Position numbers and translations under genes: made by a program
Shown here: positions 1 through 5,817 of the stretch, one piece after another
Numbering within the stretch: the first letter of the stretch is position 1
Layout: every line of letters starts with the position of its first letter
Notes under the pieces: model-generated
What the model saw: only the letters and a program-made list of their open reading frames with translations
What the model was told of the DNA's origin: nothing
Database searches by the model: none
DNA from: Eubacterium sp.
GTDB lineage: Bacteria > Bacillota > Clostridia > Lachnospirales > Lachnospiraceae
Direction: 5' to 3'
Length of the DNA stretch: 6,692 bases
Assembly: GCA_020844525.1 (NCBI GenBank)
Contig: JAJGAH010000142.1
Location: forward strand, 1-6,692

Positions 1-3000
1 CATATACATCCGGATTGCTCTGGATATTCTGTGCCATCATGACCAGATCCTCGTACGTGCTGATCTGGTAGACGCCGTCCTTCTGATCCGGCTCATCCTT
101 GTCCGCAAACACGGCATATACAGTAACCGGCTGGTCCGGCATCGCAAAGGTTAGTGTCGCACTTCCTGTCCCGGTTTCCTTATCCGCCGTAAGCAGCGGA
201 TCTCCGATCACCGTTCCATCTGAAGCAAGGAGCTGTACGGACTGGATGTACTGAGTTAAAGCGTCGGATGCATCAACCTTTGCTGTCACATTCCTGCCCA
301 CAACGACTGCGGATGGAATACCGCCGCCTGCTTCTACCGAAATACTTATGCTGCCCGCTCCGCTGGTCTTCGTTGTCACCGGATAGTAGGTGTAATTCTC
401 AATCGACTGGAATTCTGCTTTCAGCAGAACATTCTGGTCCGGCATCACCAGTGTTGTGGTGTACACTCCGTCCTTCGCCTTCTTCGCAAAGTCCTGGAAG
501 GAGGTGATGACCGGCTGTACCACTGTCGTGCCGTCCTCCGAGTATAATGTCAGCTTCACAGGAATGTTGTTTTCCGCCGCCTGTATGCTGACCTGAAGCG
601 CAGTTCCTTTTTCAAACTGCCCTCTCTCTATGCTCTGTCCGTTGACCGTCAGTGTTCCGCTTCCGTCCACCTGTGTGGTGAGCGTCGGTACAAACTTCTT
701 GAAGATCACATGGACGGTGACCGACTGGGCCGGCATTGTGAAGGTATAAGTATTTTCTGTATCTGTCGGAGACACTTCTCCACTGTTTTTGCTGGAAAGC
801 AGAACATTGCCGCTGGCATCTTTCACCTGCACCTCATCCACTGTATAGCCGTCACCGGGCTCGCCCTTCACATAAACCGTCCGTCCTGCAAAAGAGGTGT
901 ACAGGTCCTTCCCCGCTGCATTCATTACCGTCACCGTTCCCGGATTGTAATGACTGCGGGAAATATTGTATCGTGCATTCACCTCGTTATCTGCAAAAGT
1001 CGCGGTGAACTTTACCGGTGCTGCCGGCATGGTGAAGGTCACTGAATCTCCGACAGCTTTTCCAATGCTTCCGGTGAGGTCCTGTATTTCTTGTCCCGTC
1101 TGAGTATTGTATGCTTTCAACGATACCAGCGTTCCATCTGTAATCGTAACCTTAAGCTGGGCATTCTCCTCCGCGGCAGTAACCTCGTTTCCATCTGTAT
1201 CCGTTATCGAAATACTGCCCGGGTTAACCGTCTCCTTTGTAACTGAATAATTCGTAGAAACAGGTTCGAAAGGCTCCGGCGTGTTCTCCAGAACCGGGAA
1301 TAAGCCATTAACATTACTATTGTCCGCATACCATCGGGAAAGATCTGCATCTATGGACATGAACTCCAGGTTATTGTTCAACACGGAAGCGCCCTGTTCG
1401 CCCGCCATGTCCTCGGCAATTATTTCGGTTACCTTCCCTGTAGATCCATAAGCCTGTTTCTCAAATCTTCCTGTATACAATCCTGATTTATAGTAGCAAT
1501 AATTGATCGGATCACTCAGCAATACATCCTTCTGATAGATAAACTGATTGATTCCATTTAATTCAGTTGCGCTAAATGCATAGGAAACCATGCAGTAGCA
1601 GTTAACAATTGCCTCCGACTGATTGGGATCATCGTTTTCTGTGAAAGCTGCCAAGACTAGCGGGTTGTCATATTCCAGCGCTCCTGCATCACCATGCAGT
1701 GTCAGTGTGGCAGCGGTATAGGAATTATAGATTCTTGCATCCGAAGCAACCCTCACATTATTCTTTCTTACAAATCCCGCAAGCTCTGTCTCGCTACCCT
1801 CAATAACTGTATCTGCATTTACACCGCAGTTCTGAATTCTTCCAAGATTTTCGTACCCAAGGCCGCATACAAAAACCTTTGCCTTTTTCAGGACACATCC
1901 GTCCACTGTACCTCGATTAATCAGGAAGAATGACCCACCCTTTGTTTCATCAAAATTTTTAAAGTAATCCAGTGTCAAATTCCTCAGTGTTCCCTCTACT
2001 CCGATGATTGGGAACAGAGCGTTATCCACATACAGATTTGAAATCGTATATCCCTGTCCGTCAAATGTACCGGTGAATGCTCTGTCATTGTGGGTCCAGT
2101 AAAGTGGCATATCGCGATTGTCCGCAGAAAAATCCTGCGTCACATAGTAGGTAGCTTCAAGATAATACTCTGCTGTACCTTCATCATCACTGTTCATCCC
2201 CTCAATGACACTCTTTAGCGTCGCATAATCCGGAATTTCTATAACTGCCTTCTCTACAGGCTTAACAGCATAGGTCACCTGTACTGTGCAGGCTCCCACT
2301 GGTACGGTAAACACAGCAGAGGAAACCTCATTGTCGAAGGTACCCTGATAGATCGTCTGATTATTCTGATTCGTCACAGTTACAGTAAGTATTCCTTCAT
2401 CTGTTCCCTCATTCCTTGCCGCTTTCACCATCACGGAAGTACCTACCGCCGCCTGAACAGAAGCACCATTCGATGATGTAAGCTCCGTGGCATTTCCATT
2501 CGCATCCAGCGTACTCAGACTCGCTGTGATCGTGTCGTCATAGTTCAGTGTCAGATTTGTGGCTTCATCTATTGAGAACCTCGCGTGCACCGTGACATCC
2601 GCACTTCCCATGACAAAGCTGTAAAGACCATTTCCCTCATCTTTCAGGGTAAGCGGATCATCGTTGGTCTGCGTGGCGGTCGGATAGCCGCTGGTCAGTG
2701 TATAATCGCCCTCCGCCACTGCCTTCACATAGACCTTATCGCCCTTCGATGGGTTGAGGACACTGAGATTGCTCACGCTGCCTTTTTCATCCGCAAACAT
2801 CAGTATGCCTCCCTCACCTGCATCAAGCCTGACCGTGTGGCCGCTCAGTGTGGCATCCTCCGCTACAATGGAAACATTTGCGTTTGGCATGGTAAAGGTA
2901 AATCCCTCTACCTCTGTGGTCTTTGATCCATCTGTCACATTCACCTTTGTAGCTATTGTCTGTACCGGATCGTTTGTCTCAGTGTTCAGGGCCTGCAACT

Positions 3001-5770
3001 TGCTGAGAATATGCTGGTTCTGCAGGCTGATGCCGATCGTGACGGTATCTCCCGGCTGATAGGTCATGACAGAGGCATCCCCGTCCTGACTTTCACTGGA
3101 ATCACCCATACCAAGGTTTGCAAAGAACAGCAGGTCATTGGTACTTGTCGATTTTCCGTTTTCTGCAAAGGTTACCGTTTTTCCGGTCACAAAGTCTGCG
3201 GAAATCGTCACGTCTCCGTCCGGCATCGTGAAGCGGTAGAATTTTTCATTCTTTGACAGCTGCAGGCTTCCTGCATCTGCCGTTGCATCGTTTACATCAA
3301 CCGCGGTGGTCGTCCCATCCGCATTGATCTTCTGTACTGTCAGACCACTGATCAGATTTCCAACATACGGATTAACGACAATATCCACTGTGTCGCCCGC
3401 ATGGAAGGTCTGTGTCGTTGTTCCTGTCATGGTCGCAAACTGTGTGCTTCCAAGAACCTCGTTCCCCTGGGTAGACGTCTGAATAGAGGCTGTGTACGTC
3501 TTCTGCTTGTCTGTCAGCTGTGTCGTCTTTAACACCAGGGTAGACTCTCCATAGCTCACCGGAAGTGTAAGTGAGTAATACCCATCTGAATCAACCTGTA
3601 AACCGTCAAAGAAACTCAATGTCTCGTCGGCGGTAGCATCCTTATGCTCTGTCCCATCGCCTCTGGACCAGTCTGTCAGATAGTCATAGAGAATCTCATT
3701 TGTGCTCTCATCATTGTCCCTGTTTCCCACAAGCTGCAGGGATGAGATATAGTATCCGTCCTCCGGCCTGAAGTGAACTGTAACCGACGTCCCGCTGGTA
3801 AACATACTTCCTGAAGTCAGTGCTGTCTGATTGGAGTCGTTGCTTGTCATCCGCACGTAAACATGGGAATCCCCATCGACAGAAAAACTGGCTTGGGGCT
3901 TGGATGCCTTATACAGAACCGTCAGGTTCTGGTTTCTTACTGCATCCTTGCTGCTTAAGTCGTCATCACTGTCCACCTCCACATAGTTCGCAGACAGATT
4001 TGCCTTATCAAGCATTTTGGAAATATTAATCCATCCAAAGTCTTCATCATCAACATGGTCCGCATACAAATCATTTAATACATTTCCGGTCAGCATAAAA
4101 TATCCGCTCTTACTGTCCCGGTTGCTGTCAAAAGGCACTGTTCCGTTTGCGTCGGTATTGATTCCATGCGCTTTCAGATAGCTCAGCAGGTTTCCTTTAT
4201 AATTATCATAGTCAGCAGTTCCGGTAATCCATGACAGATCACTTGGAGAGTAGATCAGGGAATATCCTGTCGCGTTACTGTTTCGAGAGCTTTCCTGGGA
4301 ATGTGCATTCAGCATATTCCGATAATCTGCTGATCGCGATGTTTTGTTGTAAAATAAATGCGACGTAATCTCATCGAAAAATGTGTCATAGACTTTTAAT
4401 ACCGGTGTATAGTCATTTGGAACACGGAGTGCATAGGTCAAAGATGAACCCAAAGGCTTAAATACATTGACATGTGAATTCTCATTTCCGGGCTTGATGA
4501 CACTGGCTGTATCTGAATTACGATCCTCCTCCGTATCTGTCTTCATATAGGTGGCGCTATAGGGCGTAAAGTAGATATTGGAATCCACGTCATAGGACCG
4601 CATCCAGCCATCCATCTCTGACTCATGCGTGCTGATCATCTGGCATACAGCCCTCTGGATCTTATAATACCGATCCGCATAAGCATCCCAAAGACTGTCC
4701 ACATATTTTGTCTTGTCTTCCTCGGATTTGATGTCACTGATGCCCAGATCCTCTGCAGGTGTACGATAGATATACTGTGCCTCATAGGTCAGGTAAAGCT
4801 GGTAAGCCTCCAGGTAGTAAGAAGCTGTTCCTGCACAGGCATTGATGACTGCTTTCATATCCTCATATGCTTCGGATTCCAGAGCGTCCTTATTCATCAG
4901 ATAATTATAATAGCTGCTGATCACCGTCGTTCTGCCCTGGTCTGCTCCCCATTTAGTGGCATCTCCAGGATCATACGATCGATCCACCTCGTAGTTATAA
5001 TTATAGGAAGATATTAATTCACAGATTTTCCCAAGGTCCGTGTCAAAATTGAACGTTATAGAATTGTAGCTGGGGTTCTTTGATGAAGCAGCCTTATACA
5101 ATGCCCCTACATTATTGTAAGCATTTTCCAGCGCCAGCTTATTATCGTCTGTCTGGTTTTTGCTGTAAGCCTCACAAGCCGATACCAAATCTGCATAGAC
5201 CTGAGAAAGTCCCTTGTACGTTGTCTTATAAGCAGTCAGTTCATCATACTTCACGACAAATGCATTTTGCTTTTCCTCCGTACTCATCTGTTCAACCTGA
5301 GCATCCACTGTGGCAAACTCCTGATTAATTTCAGTCTGCATCTGGGTCAGCTGCTCACTGATTTTCTCTGCTGTTGCCTCTGCCTGTGCCAGTGCTCCCG
5401 CTGCTTTTTCATCCAGAAACCACTGTGAAAAATACAGAATCTTCGAGGCTGTCTGGGCCACGTTTCCGCCTGATGCTGCAACCTCCTCCGCCGAGTAATC
5501 CAAAAAATGGCAGACAGCATGTTTCAACGTTCCCAGTGCAAACTTTGTCAGCTTTTTGGTTATAAAGCTGGACACGCCACCAACCTTGACTACCGATTTT
5601 GCAGATACTGTGTTTTCTGTCTGATCCGCCTGTACTGTCGTTGGCAATGCAGATGTGGAAAGACCGGCTGCCATCAGGGCAGACAGCAGAATTGCCTGTG
5701 CTTTCTTCCCGATGGCTTTCCGCTTTTTCTTTTGTATGCCGGAATGTGATTTTTCTCTTTGTTGTCTCAT
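1..5770 (-). CDS. Giant secreted multidomain surface protein (partial, N-terminal 1923 residues)
   Basis: The reading frame is open from the ATG at 5770 to the left edge. I translated every codon and found no stop, so at least 1923 residues are encoded and the C-terminus is missing. Order of parts: signal peptide (1-48); alpha-helical Tyr-rich domain with a coiled-coil stretch (64-385); unassigned region (386-615); five beta repeats (616-1170); GLUG-type module (1176-1498); four beta repeats (1508-1890); start of a second GLUG-type module (1898-1923). The repeats match the style of diverged InlB-B-like repeats, each closing with a variant of FTMP-x3-V. The likely role is an adhesin or a displayed effector on a long stalk. 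No catalytic motif was recognised. The start follows a strong ribosome binding site. The gene is in a different frame from gene 1 and has its own signal peptide, so the pair is not one broken gene. Exact function is unknown. Confidence 0.93.
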   Translation of the reverse strand, partial: MRQQREKSHSGIQKKKRKAIGKKAQAILLSALMAAGLSTSALPTTVQADQTENTVSAKSVVKVGGVSSFITKKLTKFALGTLKHAVCHFLDYSAEEVAASGGNVAQTASKILYFSQWFLDEKAAGALAQAEATAEKISEQLTQMQTEINQEFATVDAQVEQMSTEEKQNAFVVKYDELTAYKTTYKGLSQVYADLVSACEAYSKNQTDDNKLALENAYNNVGALYKAASSKNPSYNSITFNFDTDLGKICELISSYNYNYEVDRSYDPGDATKWGADQGRTTVISSYYNYLMNKDALESEAYEDMKAVINACAGTASYYLEAYQLYLTYEAQYIYRTPAEDLGISDIKSEEDKTKYVDSLWDAYADRYYKIQRAVCQMISTHESEMDGWMRSYDVDSNIYFTPYSATYMKTDTEEDRNSDTASVIKPGNENSHVNVFKPLGSSLTYALRVPNDYTPVLKVYDTFFDEITSHLFYNKTSRSADYRNMLNAHSQESSRNSNATGYSLIYSPSDLSWITGTADYDNYKGNLLSYLKAHGINTDANGTVPFDSNRDSKSGYFMLTGNVLNDLYADHVDDEDFGWINISKMLDKANLSANYVEVDSDDDLSSKDAVRNQNLTVLYKASKPQASFSVDGDSHVYVRMTSNDSNQTALTSGSMFTSGTSVTVHFRPEDGYYISSLQLVGNRDNDESTNEILYDYLTDWSRGDGTEHKDATADETLSFFDGLQVDSDGYYSLTLPVSYGESTLVLKTTQLTDKQKTYTASIQTSTQGNEVLGSTQFATMTGTTTQTFHAGDTVDIVVNPYVGNLISGLTVQKINADGTTTAVDVNDATADAGSLQLSKNEKFYRFTMPDGDVTISADFVTGKTVTFAENGKSTSTNDLLFFANLGMGDSSESQDGDASVMTYQPGDTVTIGISLQNQHILSKLQALNTETNDPVQTIATKVNVTDGSKTTEVEGFTFTMPNANVSIVAEDATLSGHTVRLDAGEGGILMFADEKGSVSNLSVLNPSKGDKVYVKAVAEGDYTLTSGYPTATQTNDDPLTLKDEGNGLYSFVMGSADVTVHARFSIDEATNLTLNYDDTITASLSTLDANGNATELTSSNGASVQAAVGTSVMVKAARNEGTDEGILTVTVTNQNNQTIYQGTFDNEVSSAVFTVPVGACTVQVTYAVKPVEKAVIEIPDYATLKSVIEGMNSDDEGTAEYYLEATYYVTQDFSADNRDMPLYWTHNDRAFTGTFDGQGYTISNLYVDNALFPIIGVEGTLRNLTLDYFKNFDETKGGSFFLINRGTVDGCVLKKAKVFVCGLGYENLGRIQNCGVNADTVIEGSETELAGFVRKNNVRVASDARIYNSYTAATLTLHGDAGALEYDNPLVLAAFTENDDPNQSEAIVNCYCMVSYAFSATELNGINQFIYQKDVLLSDPINYCYYKSGLYTGRFEKQAYGSTGKVTEIIAEDMAGEQGASVLNNNLEFMSIDADLSRWYADNSNVNGLFPVLENTPEPFEPVSTNYSVTKETVNPGSISITDTDGNEVTAAEENAQLKVTITDGTLVSLKAYNTQTGQEIQDLTGSIGKAVGDSVTFTMPAAPVKFTATFADNEVNARYNISRSHYNPGTVTVMNAAGKDLYTSFAGRTVYVKGEPGDGYTVDEVQVKDASGNVLLSSKNSGEVSPTDTENTYTFTMPAQSVTVHVIFKKFVPTLTTQVDGSGTLTVNGQSIERGQFEKGTALQVSIQAAENNIPVKLTLYSEDGTTVVQPVITSFQDFAKKAKDGVYTTTLVMPDQNVLLKAEFQSIENYTYYPVTTKTSGAGSISISVEAGGGIPSAVVVGRNVTAKVDASDALTQYIQSVQLLASDGTVIGDPLLTADKETGTGSATLTFAMPDQPVTVYAVFADKDEPDQKDGVYQISTYEDLVMMAQNIQSNPDVY
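2..79 (-). other. Start of a second GLUG-type module
   Basis: Residues 1898-1923 (DGVYQISTYEDLVMMAQNIQ and on to the edge) match the usual opening of a GLUG-type module: a short strand giving YQIS, then a helix starting at the DL. It is cut by the window after 26 residues. It stands right after the fourth repeat of the second array, just as the first module follows the fifth repeat of the first array. Confidence 0.6.
101..1249 (-). repeat. Second array of four InlB-B-like beta repeats
   Basis: Four units lie at residues 1508-1593 (1249-992), 1601-1691 (970-698), 1695-1788 (688-407) and 1795-1890 (388-101). All close with a well-kept box: FTMPAAPVKFTATF, FTMPAQSVTVHVIF, LVMPDQNVLLKAEF and FAMPDQPVTVYAVF. 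They are closer to one another in length and box than the first five units. Each has an inner strand pair of the form V-x-VKDASGNVLL or VQLLASDGTVIG. Together with the first array they would form a long extracellular stalk. The DNA under the boxes keeps a recognisable forward-strand form near GGCATNGTGAAGGT, but overall nucleotide identity is low, so these are old duplications. Confidence 0.78.
1277..2245 (-). other. GLUG-type beta-helical module inserted between repeat arrays
   Basis: Residues 1176-1498 follow the known order of GLUG-type modules. An opening IPDYATLKSVIEG is followed by EYYLEATYYVTQDF and the hallmark FTGTFDGQGYTISNLYVDN (1232-1250). LFPIIGVEGTLRNLTLD (1252-1268) comes next, then three rungs of the NxGxIxNC type: INRGTVDGCVL (1284-1294), LGRIQNCGV (1309-1317) and ARIYNSYTAATL (1345-1356). 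The module closes with AIVNCYCM, INYCYYKSG and NGLFPVLEN. It carries six cysteines (1292, 1302, 1315, 1391, 1393, 1425), whereas the flanking repeats have almost none. Such modules are found in extracellular, often adhesive proteins. The ligand is unknown. Confidence 0.72.
2261..3925 (-). repeat. First array of five InlB-B-like beta repeats
   Basis: Five diverged units of roughly 90-135 residues lie at residues 616-750 (3925-3521), 757-863 (3502-3182), 864-972 (3181-2855), 979-1066 (2836-2573) and 1071-1170 (2560-2261). A typical unit opens with alternating strands, has GDTV or GTSV in the middle (H/P-AGDTVDIV, QPGDTVTI, SKGDKVYV), and closes with a box such as FTMPDGDVTISADF (847-860) or FTMPNANVSIVAED (959-972). 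The box decays to FVMGSADVTVHARF and FTVPVGACTVQVTY in units four and five. The first unit is the least typical, closing with LTLPVSYGESTLVL. Units of this kind serve as rigid stalk modules in Gram-positive surface proteins. Confidence 0.75.
3926..4615 (-). other. Unassigned region between helical head and beta repeats
   Basis: Residues 386-615 are mixed in character and I cannot assign a family. A strand-like part, SNIYFTPYSATYMKT (397-411), precedes an acidic stretch. KVYDTFFDEITSHLFYN (459-475) and NLLSYLKAHGI (527-537) look helical. DSNRDSKSG at 548-556 has the DxNxDxxxG spacing of a calcium-binding loop. An acidic turn (HVDDEDFGW, 572-580) and VDSDDDLSSKD (599-609) lead into the first repeat. 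The region has no cysteine, unlike the helical domain before it. It may be a second folded domain of the head or a connector to the stalk. Confidence 0.45.
4616..5581 (-). other. Unassigned alpha-helical N-terminal domain of the large protein
   Basis: Residues about 64-385 read as mostly alpha-helical. They open with GGVSSFITKKLTKFALGTLK, an amphipathic, basic stretch. A long helix with heptad-like spacing follows at 118-167 (hydrophobics at I137, L141, M144, I148, F152, V155, V159 and M162, with one stutter). Several Tyr-rich helices come after, such as SSYYNYLMN (285-293), ASYYLEAYQLYLTYEAQYIY (317-336) and DAYADRYYKI (362-371). Five cysteines fall at 87, 199, 250, 312 and 376. I do not recognise the family. 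The plan of an amphipathic opening helix, a long coiled helix and further helices is loosely like helical-bundle pore-forming or pilus-tip-type domains, but that is a shape impression only. Confidence 0.6.
5270..5419 (-). other. Coiled-coil-like long helix
   Basis: Residues 118-167 are rich in Ala, Glu and Gln and free of Pro and Gly beyond position 125. Hydrophobic residues are spaced 3 or 4 apart, with one 4-4 step that would be a stutter. This fits a continuous helix that pairs within the domain or between subunits. Confidence 0.55.
5627..5770 (-). other. Signal peptide with a long basic n-region
   Basis: Residues 1-23 hold ten Lys/Arg, including the run KKKRK at 14-18. The hydrophobic core is about residues 24-43 (AQAILLSALMAAGLSTSALP), and VQA at 46-48 gives a good signal peptidase I site, with cleavage expected before D49. 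No lipobox Cys is present, so this is a secretory rather than a lipoprotein signal. The n-region is longer and more basic than in most Gram-positive signals, as is often seen in very large surface proteins. Confidence 0.85.
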
Positions 5771-5777
5771 ACTTCGT

Positions 5778-5784
5778 ACCTCCC
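5778..5784 (-). promoter_or_regulatory. Ribosome binding site of the large gene
   Basis: GGGAGGT lies 7 bases before the ATG at 5770, a near-ideal Gram-positive Shine-Dalgarno site at ideal spacing. It fixes 5770 as the start. A competing ATG at 5786 overlaps the site itself, is in another frame, and opens only a 125-codon shadow frame. No -35/-10 pair and no terminator is evident in the 47-base gap, so the gene is probably read from the same transcript as gene 1. Confidence 0.85.
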
Positions 5785-5817
5785 ATGGGTCCGACGTCAT
5801 GGTTTTCTATTGATGTC

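Noticed and set aside
101..3925. A CRISPR array or a DNA-level tandem repeat.
   Set aside because: The repetition is at the protein level in units of about 260-400 bases with low nucleotide identity. No short direct repeats with even spacers are present.
4625..5017. A 130-codon plus-strand frame, hydrophobic in translation, and the other plus-strand frames across the window.
   Set aside because: They lie antisense to the continuous 1923-codon frame, have no convincing ribosome binding sites, and their Ile/Cys/His-rich products are what the reverse of Tyr/Asp/Asn/Ala-rich coding gives.
5409..5786. A 125-codon minus-strand frame beginning at an ATG that overlaps the ribosome binding site of the large gene.
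   Set aside because: It has no Shine-Dalgarno site of its own. Its product is low-quality (Arg-, Ser- and Gly-rich with no domain), and it lies wholly over the signal peptide and helical domain of the well-supported large frame.
5771..5817. An intrinsic terminator or promoter between the two genes.
   Set aside because: There is no GC-rich stem followed by a T run on the minus strand and no -35/-10 pair of reasonable quality in the 47 bases.
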